From: Mya arenaria
Lineage: Eukaryota > Mollusca > Bivalvia > Myida > Myidae
Assembly: GCF_026914265.1 (NCBI RefSeq)
Contig: NC_069130.1
Span: 11,515,700 to 11,579,699 of the forward strand
DNA: 64,000 bases
Direction: 5' to 3'
The notes beneath the pieces were generated by a model, which did not search any database, was not told the DNA's origin, and worked only from the letters and a program-made list of their open reading frames with translations. This document shows positions 1-10,888 of this stretch, in pieces. The translations under genes and the position numbers were made by a program. The stretch's first letter is position 1. The number at the start of each line of letters is the position of its first letter.

Positions 1-1
1 A

Positions 2-1325
2 CTAGGATTCAAAATCGCCCTGTATTTGATACTCGTTTCTACCGATCTCATTGACTTGGTCAGTGATTGGTTGCTATTTCGAGACGTGATTTCTACAGAA
101 GAAGGTCTAGTGTTCGGACCAGTCGAGGATACACTTAAATACTTGCTGCTTGCATTTTCGATCATAGGAACGTTCACGTATATATTTGAAATAAGCAACT
201 ACGGGTGGGAGATATTTCGTTCCAATCCATGGGTGGATGTTGATCTCCTGATGGCCATCATAATCTGGATCGAGGACGTTCCGCAAATAACTATTAACGT
301 TTTAATAGTTGCCTGCCGTGAGGAGGCTATCAGTTACTTTCAGCTTGTTAAGGCAAGCATCATAATTATTGGCGCTGTTATACGCGTACTGATATCGCTG
401 ATACGTTACTGCGGAAAAACTGCTCGAAGGGATGTCAAATGTGCTTGACTGAACAAATACTCCCGATATCATGTGGTTTATAAGTTTTTCATAATGATTG
501 GTCTAATCATAACACTCGGTGGCGCTGTGACTATATTTATGTTTACACAGTCCGAAAGACATCCAAACCGTCTCCGTGGCCTTGTGGTTAAGCGTCCGCT
601 TACGGAGCGGGAGGTCGTGGGTTCGATCCCAGGCCGCGTCATACCGAAAGACGTTAAAAGCTGGTACAAGTAGCTCCCTTGCCTGGCGTTCGGCATTTAA
701 AGGGTAGTGCTTGGAAAAGTGGTGTACTCAGTACTGGCTCAACCTAGGAAAGTTGTATCCCGTGTATCGGTGCTTTACACCGAGCACGTTAAAGAACCAA
801 GAGGTCTCTTCGCAAAGAGCTAGGGTATCGCACCCGGATTTCTTGTATCTCACTCTGTTTCTTCAAGTCTTCCAATGCCTGGATTTGACTGCGAATTGCT
901 GTCACTTCTATCTCATGTCACTTATGGCATTTAAACACAATTTAAGTCGTGATGGCGTCACGGCGGGGTCAAGCCATAATGCAGCCAATGGGCGCGGGCA
1001 GACCTTGATAAACTCAAATAAACAAAACGAAAGACATCCAGACGGAAGACTCGACTTTAAAACTCCCTATAGTATCCTGGAAGGAAAATATGACGACGAA
1101 AAATACTTACTACTGTAAGCATCTACTTCAGCCATCCTTCCAAGAAGGTCAAGCTGGTTCCAGTCCGGAGGACGTCAATTTTATAAGATAAATAAAATAC
1201 GGAAATCTGGAACAGACCAGACTATTAGAATCTTCGTGAACAAGAACGAAAACAGTACAGACTTTTCTGTTAAAGTAGGGCCAAACGCAAAAACTGAATG
1301 CTTCAAATTTTGGCAAAGAAGCTGA
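2..1325 (+). pseudogene. Broken multi-pass membrane protein gene, TMEM26-like
   Basis: The reading frame is open from the window edge to 445 and codes for at least four hydrophobic segments; motifs include DLVSDWLLF and WIEDVPQITINVLI. The layout resembles TMEM26-like proteins, a family I believe is expanded in bivalves; that assignment is tentative. An in-frame TGA lies at 446-448, but the same frame continues with LNKYSRYHVVYKFF, another membrane segment and SERHP up to 565. A SINE then interrupts it, and coding resumes after the target duplication as SERHPDGRLDF. A frame change near 1105-1118 leads to VSIYFSHPS, and another near 1160 leads to QFYKINKIRK, ending at a TGA at 1323-1325. There is no sign of introns, so it may be a single-exon gene or a last exon. 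The stop, SINE and two frame changes make a functional product unlikely. The 5' end lies outside the window. Confidence 0.72.
566..1028 (+). mobile_element. tRNA-derived SINE with 12-bp target duplication
   Basis: The copy is flanked by identical direct repeats GAAAGACATCCA at 554-565 and 1029-1040. The head looks like a tRNA, with an A-box-like TGGCCTTGTGGTTAAGCG and a B box GGTTCGATCCC near 590-640. The body contains CACCGAGCACGTTAAAGAAC, typical of mollusc SINEs, and the copy ends A-rich (AAATAAACAAAAC). It sits inside the coding sequence of the membrane-protein pseudogene. The perfect target duplication suggests a fairly recent insertion. Confidence 0.9.
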
Positions 1326-1840
1326 AAGGTGAAGAGCAAATTGCAGACAACCAACATTCCCTGTGTATTGTTTTGATTCCATACCTCGTGAAGATTTATT
1401 GAAAATATACTCTGTAATTTAATAAAAAAAGTCCTTCCATGATGTAGTCAAAAGTATGTATAATAAGTTTTCAATGTTTCGTGCATGTTCATGTAGAACA
1501 AGTGTTTAAATCACACTCACTGTTAAAATACATTCTGAATTAAATGAAACAATTTTCATGTTTATACTCCAACCATAACAAGAACAGAAAATAAAAATGT
1601 ACAAACAAAGACAAGTACGCATCCTTTCTAAGGTAACAGACCACCAGACTGACATTTTAAATTCTCTAAAACTGTAATACCCTCAACTTTAATATTTAAC
1701 ATGTAGCATTGAAAACTAGTCCTAAATTTGTTTTAATTAAGTCCGCTCTCGTTGCCCTTTCCATCGCCCTGAAAAAACACTTATTCCCTCTCCCTGTCAC
1801 AATTGGCCTCGCCCTGAAAACACTTATTTCACACTTGAAT
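1326..1840. other. AT-rich spacer, no gene seen
   Basis: This stretch downstream of the membrane-protein pseudogene shows no convincing coding, RNA or repeat structure. Residual 3' coding or UTR of the pseudogene may extend a little past 1325. Confidence 0.5.
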
Positions 1841-1890
1841 TGGATCAGGTGAGCGATGCATGGCCTTCAGGGCCCTCTTGTTTGTTTTTT
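1840..1890 (+). mobile_element. 3' end fragment of a Helitron-like element
   Basis: The sequence GGCCTTCAGGGCC forms a short hairpin followed directly by CTCTTGTTT, the same terminus found at about 24650, 43190 and 54520. Only the end is recognisable. It runs straight into a truncated palindromic MITE. Confidence 0.5.
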
Positions 1891-1891
1891 G

Positions 1892-2203
1892 TCTTGGAAT
1901 TAGAAATTTTCTGCGTAAATATCTGCCAACCAGTGAAAAAAGACTGCTGACAAAAGATCAGATCGCAGATGTTCATATTTCAATTACAAATTTAATGTTT
2001 TATGGCTTAAACCGTTACTAAAGGTTTAAGAAATATGCATAAAACATTCATTTTGGGACGGAAATATGTAAAGCTGTGATCCGATCTTTTGTCAGCAGTC
2101 TTTTATTACTTGTTTGCAGATATTTACGCAAAAATTTGCTCGTTCAAAGACAAAAAATAAAAAAAGTTGTCAAAACGTTCAATCTGTAAGAATGCAGCTT
2201 TAA
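1892..2203. mobile_element. Palindromic TTAA-ended MITE, left end truncated
   Basis: The two halves are near-inverted copies of each other (ACTGCTGACAAAAGATCAGA in the left half, its complement in the right) around a central AAACCGTTACTAAAGGTTTA. The right end reads AATGCAGCTTTAA. The same family recurs at 12921, 22658, 29353, 47628, 49077, 59688, 60731 and 61130. The left terminus is lost in a junction with the Helitron-like fragment. Confidence 0.75.
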
Positions 2204-2995
2204 CCAGTTACCATCAAGTTTGTCCCTTTAATAACTTTTGCATCCTTATTATTAACACACTAAAAGAGTGTGTCCAATAGTGTTATTAGATATGACTATC
2301 GAATCGGCATTTCAAATTGTAAATGAATTTGCCGAAATTAGGATCCAGTACTGACCCCTGATTATACACAAGCATATGTATAGACAAATGTGTAAAATGA
2401 AACAAAAACATGCAGAGGGAGAAACCTCGATAAAAAAAGTAGCAGGACGATTATAAGTATCTTCCATGACGTGGAAGTGTAAGATAGGTTTATCCCAACA
2501 CGAGCGTATGTTCTTTTCTGAAGAAACGAGTCTCCGCATATAACCCTGCGCGAGGGTTGGTGAACCATCTTACACGAGCAGCCATGGCAGATGCCCTTTC
2601 TACCACCTCAGTTAAACAACATATACTAGAAACAAATTCGCTGGAACTCGTTTGTGCGCAGTGAAAAATGTAGTTCCGTATGGGTACTTTTAATGTTTAC
2701 CCGTGGGCAAGATAATGATTTCTAGCATGGCCAAATACTTTTATCTACTTGGATGGGAGAACACGTGTTCTCATGCACATACACTGGTATATTAAGATCG
2801 AAAATCGAAACCAAACCGTTTATACATTTGTAATCATGGCTGGAGCCCGGTAAATAAACATTTCTGGTAAGTACAGTAGGGCGTAGGTTTTAATGTTATA
2901 CGTACAGAGTATTGTCGTCTGTATAAGTAAGTTGCGTTTTTATAGTTTTCTTTTGATATTTAAATCATGGAATAATTGATTAGACGTCTCTTTTA
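2204..2995. other. Spacer upstream of the tRNA array, no gene seen
   Basis: Short frames here lack codon bias or recognisable motifs. Nothing beyond AT-rich unique sequence can be supported. Confidence 0.45.
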
Positions 2996-3042
2996 CCGCC
3001 GCGTCGAGAGCGCGGAATCCTAACCTCAAGACCACATGGGAA
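2996..3042 (-). pseudogene. tRNA-Glu remnant
   Basis: Only the anticodon arm, D arm and part of the acceptor are recognisable, with changes (CCTAACCTCAAGACCACATGGGA on the plus strand is altered against the other copies). The T arm with the B box is gone. It occupies the position of tRNA-Glu in the outermost unit. Confidence 0.8.
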
Positions 3043-3183
3043 AGCTCCTTTATCAGCAAGTGTTACAGAATATTTAATAGTTTTTTTCATATTTTTGTGT
3101 TAGGGACTATTCCAACAATATCTTCTATATCCCTGATGAGAACTTGTCACTTATTCCTGATACATCCGGCAGAGGGCATCGCT

Positions 3184-3255
3184 TCCTCGATAGTATAGTG
3201 GTAAGTATCCCCGCCTGTCACGCGGGAGACCGGGGTTCGATTCCCCGTCGGGGAG
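3184..3255 (+). tRNA. trnD-GUC: tRNA-Asp(GTC), copy 1
   Basis: A 72-nt cloverleaf: acceptor TCCTCGA pairs with TCGGGGA, the anticodon loop is CTGTCAC (GTC), and the T arm has GGTTCGATTCC as B box. A TTTT run about 10 nt downstream can terminate RNA polymerase III. It decodes GAC/GAU. Confidence 0.96.
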
Positions 3256-3852
3256 CAAGTCCTTTTGCTGTCTGTTGGATCATTCATTATTTTCAATGCT
3301 AACATATTATTCTACAACCATTAGGCATTTTTTTCAGAACGTACTTATAAACGTAGTGATATTTGAAATTCAGCAACATAGTTTGATTACAAAACTTAAA
3401 AGCCTAAACTATATAAATTATATCAACGAAATAAGTTTTACTGGCGTCAAAATATGTATATAAAACGTAGCATATTGCATAAATAACATTGTATTACGAT
3501 CAATAATACCAACTTATAGGGCAAATCACACCAATTCGGAAGTGCCTACTTATTGTTCCATGTCGTATTTCTTTTAATTACTACATAGCAGTGAATTAAA
3601 ACATGGTTATGCCATCTCAGACCTTTGGCTACAATCCGTATCTATATGTTTCGAAGATGAATGGTTTGTGATTTCAAAAACAGGCTGAACATGCTGGATG
3701 TACTTGATCTAATTTTTATTGTTAATATTTTCACCGCATTATTTGTCCTCGTACACCGGATATGGTCATTTTATTGAATTCACAGTGGTTACAAGAGTTC
3801 TATGAATTTGTGTCAAGTATATGTGTAAACATAAAACTTAAATTAAAAATAC

Positions 3853-3923
3853 TTCCCAAGTGGGGAGTCAACCCCGGCCGCCGCGGTGAGAGCGCGGAAT
3901 CCTAACCACTAGACCACTTGGGA
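3853..3923 (-). tRNA. trnE-CUC: tRNA-Glu(CTC), copy 1, T arm altered
   Basis: The acceptor, D and anticodon arms match the other copies (loop CTCTCAC), but the T loop is changed and one nucleotide short, with the B box reading GTTGACTCC instead of GTTCGATTCC. It is likely weak or inactive, possibly a pseudogene. Confidence 0.75.
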
Positions 3924-4058
3924 AAGCTCCTATTTGAGCAAGTGTTATAGAGTATTATTACTCCATGCTTTTGTGTTAGCACTATTCAAACAATATGTTC
4001 TATATCCCTGATAAGAACTTGTCCATTATTCCTGATACATCCGGTAGAAAGCAGCGCT

Positions 4059-4130
4059 TCCTCGATAGTATAGTGGTAAGTATCCCCGCCTGTCACGCGG
4101 GAGACCGGGGTTCGATTCCCCGTCGGGGAG
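4059..4130 (+). tRNA. trnD-GUC: tRNA-Asp(GTC), copy 2
   Basis: A 72-nt sequence identical to copy 1, with anticodon GTC and intact A and B boxes. TTTTT follows about 10 nt downstream. It lies 135 bp from the 5' end of the divergent tRNA-Glu. Confidence 0.97.
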
Positions 4131-4320
4131 CAAGTCCTTTTTCTGTCTGTTGGATCATACATTATTTTCAATGCTAAAATATAATTTAACAACCATTAGG
4201 CATTTCATCAGAACGTAGTGATATTTGAAATTCAGTAACATAGTTTGATTACAAAACTTAAAAGCGTAAACTATATCAATTATATCAACGAAATTAGTTT
4301 TATGGCGTCAAAAATATGTA

Positions 4321-5065
4321 CAGTCGAAACTCGTTGGCTCGATATCTAATGGCTCGATATCCGCGTTGGCTCGAACCAAATTAAAAGGACCGAATTTTAT
4401 TTACTCTTTGTTCATATAAATTTCGATCGGATGGCTCGATACCTTGAGGGTCGATATTTCTCCACGCTCGAAGTCGTTTTTGCGGTCCCAAACAAGAATT
4501 TCACTCTTTGATTTGTTTGCTTCGGTCGATGTAATTTTCGCGGGTTCAGTTAAGAATTCCACACCTTGATTTATTTGATTGGCTTCATTGAGCACAAGCC
4601 GCTAATCGATTAAAATTGCTTGACTGATATTATAATTATTATCGAATTTAAATGTTTTAACAGTTTGAATAAACATGCCATCACTTTAAGTTCTGTCTCT
4701 AATTGTTATCCATCCCTAAATTACTATGCATTTTGATATAACTTTTAAGCTATCTTTGTGTTACCCACTGTTTATAGTTGCTTGTTTTCGCATAAATGTA
4801 TTTTTATTATAAATAAAATAATAAAATGATATTTTCTAATAATCGAATAAGTCATATTACGAAATTTAGGGTGCGTAACTATGCCCAATAAATACTCTTC
4901 CTTCTCTTGCGGAGATAGCGTAGCCAATAGCGAACGAGGTAAATAAGACTTTATGTAACAAGTGAAAAAATAACATTCTGTAAGCAATCCCGCTTGGCTC
5001 GATATTCTCGAGGCTCGAAGTACTTTGGCCGGTCCCTAGAATATCGAGCCATCGAGTTTCGACTG
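4321..5065. mobile_element. pogo/Tigger-like MITE, copy 1
   Basis: The 745-bp element is flanked by TA. Its inverted ends begin CAGTCGAAACTCG and continue with GGCTCGATAT; the right end reads ATCGAGCCATCGAGTTTCGA then CTG. The CAGT ends and TA target are typical of pogo/Tc1-mariner elements. The short frames inside resemble no transposase. It sits in the spacer of a tRNA unit and was copied with it. Confidence 0.85.
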
Positions 5066-5460
5066 TATATAAAATGTAGCATATTGCATATATAACATTG
5101 TATTACGATCAATAATACCAATATATAGGGCAAATCACACCAATTCGGAAGTGCCTACTTATTGTTCCATGCCGTATTTCTTTTAATTACTACATAGCAG
5201 TGAATTAAAACATGGTTATACCATCTCAGACCTTTGGCTACAATCCGTATCTATATGTTTCGAAGATGAATGGTTTGTGATTTCAAAAACAGGCTGAACA
5301 TGCTGGATGTACTTGATCTAATTTTTATTGTTAATATTTTCACCGCATTATTTGTCCTCGTACACCGGATATGGTCATTTTATTGAATTCACAGTGGTTA
5401 CAAGAGTTCTATGCATTTGTGTCAAGTATATGTGTAAACATAAAACTTAATTAAAAATAC

Positions 5461-5532
5461 TTCCCAAGCGGGGAATCGAACCCCGGCCGCCGCGGTGAGA
5501 GCGCGGAATCCTAACCACTAGACCACTTGGGA
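5461..5532 (-). tRNA. trnE-CUC: tRNA-Glu(CTC), copy 2
   Basis: A 72-nt cloverleaf: acceptor TCCCAAG pairs with CTTGGGA, the anticodon stem is CCGCG/CGCGG around the loop CTCTCAC, and the B box GGTTCGATTCC is intact. TTTTT lies about 5 nt past its 3' end on the minus strand. It decodes GAG. Confidence 0.97.
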
Positions 5533-5666
5533 AAGCTCCTATTTAGCAAGTGTTATAGAGTATTATTACTAAATGTTTTTGTGTTAGCACTATTCAAACA
5601 ATATGTTCTATATCCCTGATGAGAACTTGTCCATTATTCCTGATACATCCGGTAGAGGGCATCGCT

Positions 5667-5738
5667 TCCTCGATAGTATAGTGGTAAGTATCCCCGCCTG
5701 TCACGCGGGAGACCGGGGTTCGATTCCCCGTCGGGGAG
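5667..5738 (+). tRNA. trnD-GUC: tRNA-Asp(GTC), copy 3
   Basis: Full 72-nt cloverleaf identical to copies 1 and 2, with anticodon GTC and TTTT about 10 nt downstream. Confidence 0.97.
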
Positions 5739-5928
5739 CATGTCCTTTTGCTGTCTGTTGGATCATACATTATTTTCAATGCTAAAATATAATTTAACAA
5801 CCATTAGGCATTTCATCAGAACGTAGTGATATTTGAAATTCAGTAACATAGTTTGATTACAAAACTTAAAAGCGTAAACTATATCAATTATATCAACGAA
5901 ATTAGTTTTATGGCGTCAAAAATATGTA

Positions 5929-6674
5929 CAGTCGAAACTCGTTGGCTCGATATCTAATGGCTCGATATCCGCGTTGGCTCGAACCAAATTAAAAGGACCG
6001 AATTTTATTTACTCTTTGTTCATATAAATTTCGATCGGATGGCTCGATACCTTGAGGGTCGATATTTCTCCACGCTCGAAGTCGTTTTTTGCGGTCCCAA
6101 ACAAGAATTTCACTCTTTGATTTGTTTGCTTCGGTCGATGTAATTTTCGCGGGTTCAGTTAAGAATTCCACACCTTGATTTATTTGATTGGCTTCATTGA
6201 GCACAAGCCGCTAATCGATTAAAATTGCTTGACTGATATTATAATTATTATCGAATTTAAATGTTTTAACAGTTTGAATAAACATGCCATCACTTTAAGT
6301 TCTGTCTCTAATTGTTATCCATCCCTAAATTACTATGCATTTTGATATAACTTTTAAGCTATCTTTGTGTTACCCACTGTTTATAGTTGCTTGTTTTCGC
6401 ATAAATGTATTTTTATTATAAATAAAATAATAAAATGATATTTTCTAATAATCGAATAAGTCATATTACGAAATTTAGGGTGCGTAACTATGCCCAATAA
6501 ATACTCTTCCTTCTCTTGCGGAGATAGCGTAGCCAATAGCGAACGAGGTAAATAAGACTTTATGTAACAAGTGAAAAAATAACATTCTGTAAGCAATCCC
6601 GCTTGGCTCGATATTCTCGAGGCTCGAAGTACTTTGGCCGGTCCCTAGAATATCGAGCCATCGAGTTTCGACTG
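5929..6674. mobile_element. pogo/Tigger-like MITE, copy 2
   Basis: Same ends and TA flanks as the copy at 4321, at the same position in the tRNA unit. One extra T lies in an internal T run (near 6085), giving 746 bp. Shared position means it was amplified with the unit, not inserted independently. Confidence 0.85.
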
Positions 6675-7068
6675 TATATAAAATGTAGCATATTGCATAT
6701 ATAACATTGTATTACGATCAATAATACCAATATATAGGGCAAATCACACCAAATCGGAAGTGCCTACTTATTGTTCCATGCCGTATTTCTTTTAATTACT
6801 ACATAGCAGTGAATTAAAACATGGTTATACCATCTCAGACCTTTGGCTACAATCCGTATCTATATGTTTCGAAGATGAATGGTTTGTGATTTCAAAAACA
6901 GGCTGAACTGCTGGATGTACTTGATCTAATTTTTATTGTTAATATTTTCACCGCATTATTTGTCCTCGTACACCGGATATGGTCATTTTATTGAATTCAC
7001 AGTGGTTACAAGAGTTCTATGCATTTGTGTCAAGTATATGTGTAAACATAAAACTTAATTAAAAATAC

Positions 7069-7141
7069 TTCCCAAGCGGGGAATCGAACCCCCGGCCGCC
7101 GCGGTGAGAGCGCGGAATCCTAACCACTAGACCACTTGGGA
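7069..7141 (-). tRNA. trnE-CUC: tRNA-Glu(CTC), copy 3, one extra base
   Basis: Matches the consensus copy except for one extra C in the CCCC run of the T stem (73 nt). The paired tRNA-Asp also carries a one-base run change, so an assembly error is possible. Anticodon CTC is intact. Confidence 0.85.
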
Positions 7142-7275
7142 AAGCTCCTATTTAGCAAGTGTTATAGAGTATTATTACTAAATGTTTTTGTGTTAGCACT
7201 ATTCAAACAATATGTTCTATATCCCTGATGAGAACTTGTCCATTATTCCTGATACATCCGGTAGAGGGCATCGCT

Positions 7276-7348
7276 TCCTCGATAGTATAGTGGTAAGTAT
7301 CCCCGCCTGTCACGCGGGAGACCGGGGTTTCGATTCCCCGTCGGGGAG
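7276..7348 (+). tRNA. trnD-GUC: tRNA-Asp(GTC), copy 4, one extra base
   Basis: Consensus except for an extra T in the T loop (GGTTTCGATTC), 73 nt long. This alters B-box spacing. It may be a real lesion or a homopolymer error. Confidence 0.85.
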
Positions 7349-7931
7349 CATGTCCTTTTGCTGTCTGTTGGATCATACATTATTTTCAATGCTAAAATAT
7401 AATTTAACAACATTAGGCATTTCATCAGAACGTAGTGATATTTGAAATTCAGTAACATAGTTTGATTACAAAACTTAAAAGCGTAAACTATATCAATTAT
7501 ATCAACGAAATGAGTTTTATGGCGTCAAAAATATGTATATAAAATGTAGCATATAGCATAAATAACATTGAATTACGATCAATAATACCAATATATAGGG
7601 CAAATCACACCAATTCGGAAGTGCCTACTTATTGTTCCATGCCGTATTTCTTTTAATTACTACATAGCAGTGAATTAAAACATGGTTATACCATCTCAGA
7701 CCTTTGGCTACAATCCGTATCTATATGTTTCGAAGATGAATGGTTTGTGATTTCAAAAACAGGCTGAACATGCTGGATCTACTTGGTCGAATTTTTATTG
7801 TTAATATTTTCACCGCATTATTTGTCCTCGTACACCGGATATGGTCATTTTATTGAATTCATAGTGGTTACAAGAGTTATATGCATTTGTGTCAAGTATA
7901 TGTGTAAACATAAAACTTAAATTAAAAATAC

Positions 7932-8003
7932 TTCCCAAGCGGGGAATCGAACCCCGGCCGCCGCGGTGAGAGCGCGGAATCCTAACCACTAGACCACTTG
8001 GGA
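7932..8003 (-). tRNA. trnE-CUC: tRNA-Glu(CTC), copy 4
   Basis: A 72-nt consensus copy with loop CTCTCAC and intact A and B boxes, followed on its own strand by TTTTT. Confidence 0.97.
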
Positions 8004-8138
8004 AAGCTCCTATTTGAGCAAGTGTTATAGAGTATTATTACTCCATGCTTTTGTGTTAGCACTATTCAAACAATATGTTCTATATCCCTGATAAGAACTT
8101 GTCCATTATTCCTGATACATCCGGTAGAAAGCAGCGCT

Positions 8139-8210
8139 TCCTCGATAGTATAGTGGTAAGTATCCCCGCCTGTCACGCGGGAGACCGGGGTTCGATTCCC
8201 CGTCGGGGAG
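8139..8210 (+). tRNA. trnD-GUC: tRNA-Asp(GTC), copy 5
   Basis: A 72-nt consensus copy with TTTTT downstream. The unit, including its leader GTAGAAAGCAGCGC and MITE, is a near-perfect copy of the unit at 4059. Confidence 0.97.
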
Positions 8211-8400
8211 CAAGTCCTTTTTCTGTCTGTTGGATCATACATTATTTTCAATGCTAAAATATAATTTAACAACCATTAGGCATTTCATCAGAACGTAGTG
8301 ATATTTGAAATTCAGTAACATAGTTTGATTACAAAACTTAAAAGCGTAAACTATATCAATTATATCAACGAAATTAGTTTTATGGCGTCAAAAATATGTA

Positions 8401-9145
8401 CAGTCGAAACTCGTTGGCTCGATATCTAATGGCTCGATATCCGCGTTGGCTCGAACCAAATTAAAAGGACCGAATTTTATTTACTCTTTGTTCATATAAA
8501 TTTCGATCGGATGGCTCGATACCTTGAGGGTCGATATTTCTCCACGCTCGAAGTCGTTTTTGCGGTCCCAAACAAGAATTTCACTCTTTGATTTGTTTGC
8601 TTCGGTCGATGTAATTTTCGCGGGTTCAGTTAAGAATTCCACACCTTGATTTATTTGATTGGCTTCATTGAGCACAAGCCGCTAATCGATTAAAATTGCT
8701 TGACTGATATTATAATTATTATCGAATTTAAATGTTTTAACAGTTTGAATAAACATGCCATCACTTTAAGTTCTGTCTCTAATTGTTATCCATCCCTAAA
8801 TTACTATGCATTTTGATATAACTTTTAAGCTATCTTTGTGTTACCCACTGTTTATAGTTGCTTGTTTTCGCATAAATGTATTTTTATTATAAATAAAATA
8901 ATAAAATGATATTTTCTAATAATCGAATAAGTCATATTACGAAATTTAGGGTGCGTAACTATGCCCAATAAATACTCTTCCTTCTCTTGCGGAGATAGCG
9001 TAGCCAATAGCGAACGAGGTAAATAAGACTTTATGTAACAAGTGAAAAAATAACATTCTGTAAGCAATCCCGCTTGGCTCGATATTCTCGAGGCTCGAAG
9101 TACTTTGGCCGGTCCCTAGAATATCGAGCCATCGAGTTTCGACTG
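8401..9145. mobile_element. pogo/Tigger-like MITE, copy 3
   Basis: 745 bp, TA-flanked, apparently identical to the copy at 4321 and exactly 4080 bp from it. This supports block duplication of the array. Confidence 0.85.
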
Positions 9146-9540
9146 TATATAAAATGTAGCATATTGCATATATAACATTGTATTACGATCAATAATACCA
9201 ATATATAGGGCAAATCACACCAATTCGGAAGTGCCTACTTATTGTTCCATGCCGTATTTCTTTTAATTACTACATAGCAGTGAATTAAAACATGGTTATA
9301 CCATCTCAGACCTTTGGCTACAATCCGTATCTATATGTTTCGAAGATGAATGGTTTGTGATTTCAAAAACAGGCTGAACATGCTGGATGTACTTGATCTA
9401 ATTTTTATTGTTAATATTTTCACCGCATTATTTGTCCTCGTACACCGGATATGGTCATTTTATTGAATTCACAGTGGTTACAAGAGTTCTATGCATTTGT
9501 GTCAAGTATATGTGTAAACATAAAACTTAATTAAAAATAC

Positions 9541-9612
9541 TTCCCAAGCGGGGAATCGAACCCCGGCCGCCGCGGTGAGAGCGCGGAATCCTAACCACTA
9601 GACCACTTGGGA
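9541..9612 (-). tRNA. trnE-CUC: tRNA-Glu(CTC), copy 5
   Basis: A 72-nt consensus copy, offset 4080 bp from the identical copy at 5461. Confidence 0.97.
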
Positions 9613-9746
9613 AAGCTCCTATTTAGCAAGTGTTATAGAGTATTATTACTAAATGTTTTTGTGTTAGCACTATTCAAACAATATGTTCTATATCCCTGAT
9701 GAGAACTTGTCCATTATTCCTGATACATCCGGTAGAGGGCATCGCT

Positions 9747-9818
9747 TCCTCGATAGTATAGTGGTAAGTATCCCCGCCTGTCACGCGGGAGACCGGGGTT
9801 CGATTCCCCGTCGGGGAG
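9747..9818 (+). tRNA. trnD-GUC: tRNA-Asp(GTC), copy 6
   Basis: A 72-nt consensus copy. Its 5' flank matches the unit at 5667, while the sequence from about 9980 matches the MITE-free unit at 7276, so the unit looks recombinant. Confidence 0.97.
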
Positions 9819-10405
9819 CATGTCCTTTTGCTGTCTGTTGGATCATACATTATTTTCAATGCTAAAATATAATTTAACAACCATTAGGCATTTCATCAGA
9901 ACGTAGTGATATTTGAAATTCAGTAACATAGTTTGATTACAAAACTTAAAAGCGTAAACTATATCAATTATATCAACGAAATGAGTTTTATGGCGTCAAA
10001 AATATGTATATAAAATGTAGCATATAGCATAAATAACATTGAATTACGATCAATAATACCAATATATAGGGCAAATCACACCAATTCGGAAGTGCCTACT
10101 TATTTGTTCCATGCCGTATTTCTTTTAATTACTACATAGCAGTGAAGAAAAAACATGGTTATACCATCTCAGACCTTTGGCTACAATCCGTATCTATATG
10201 TTTCGAAGATGAATGGTTTGTGATTTCAAAAACAGGCTGAACATGCTGGATCTACTTGGTCGAATTTTTATTGTTAATATTTTCACCGCATTATTTGTCC
10301 TCGTACACCGGATATGGTCATTTTATTGAATTCATAGTGGTTACAAGAGTTATATGCATTTGTGTCAAGTATATGTGTAAACATAAAACTTAATTAAAAA
10401 AATAC

Positions 10406-10475
10406 TTCCCAAGCGGGAATCGAACCCGGCCGCCGCGGTGAGAGCGCGGAATCCTAACCACTAGACCACTTGGGA
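10406..10475 (-). tRNA. trnE-CUC: tRNA-Glu(CTC), copy 6, two bases short
   Basis: The GGGG and CCCC arms of the T stem are each one base shorter than in other copies (70 nt), so the stem still pairs but is short. The anticodon arm is intact. It may be a decayed gene or carry homopolymer errors. Confidence 0.75.
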
Positions 10476-10606
10476 AAGCTCCTATTGAGCAAGTGTTATA
10501 GAGTATTATTACTCCCTTTTGTGTTAGCACTATTCAAACAATATGTTCTATATCCCTGATAAGAACTTGTCCATTATTCCTGATACATCCGGTAGAAAGC
10601 AGCGCT

Positions 10607-10676
10607 TCCTCGATAGTATAGTGGTAAGTATCCCCCCTGTCACGCGGGAGACCGGGTTCGATTCCCCGTCGGGGAG
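10607..10676 (+). tRNA. trnD-GUC: tRNA-Asp(GTC), copy 7, two bases short
   Basis: A G is missing from the anticodon stem (CCCCCCTGTC in place of CCCCGCCTGTC) and another from the T stem, giving 70 nt. If real, the anticodon stem is mispaired and the gene is probably dead. Confidence 0.7.
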
Positions 10677-10866
10677 CAAGTCCTTTTTCTGTCTGTTGGA
10701 TCATACATTATTTTCAATGCTAAAATATAATTTAACAACCATTAGGCATTTCATCAGAACGTAGTGATATTTGAAATTCAGTAACATAGTTTGATTACAA
10801 AACTTAAAAGCGTAAACTATATCAATTATATCAACGAAATGAGTTTTATGGCGTCAAAAATATGTA

Positions 10867-10888
10867 CAGTCGAAACTCGTTGGCTCGA
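10867..10888. mobile_element. Deleted remnant of the pogo-like MITE
   Basis: Only the first 22 bp of the MITE (starting CAGTCGAAACTCGTTGGCTC) remain, at the site used in the other units. Unit sequence resumes with GCATATATAACATTG, so the deletion also removed some flanking unit sequence. Confidence 0.85.

Noticed and set aside
711-1118. 135-codon plus-strand open frame
   Set aside because: Most of it is SINE sequence; only its last 30 or so codons belong to the interrupted membrane-protein frame.
4401-9213. Frames of 60-71 codons within the pogo-like MITE
   Set aside because: No transposase motif (no DDE or HTH pattern); they repeat only with the MITE copies.
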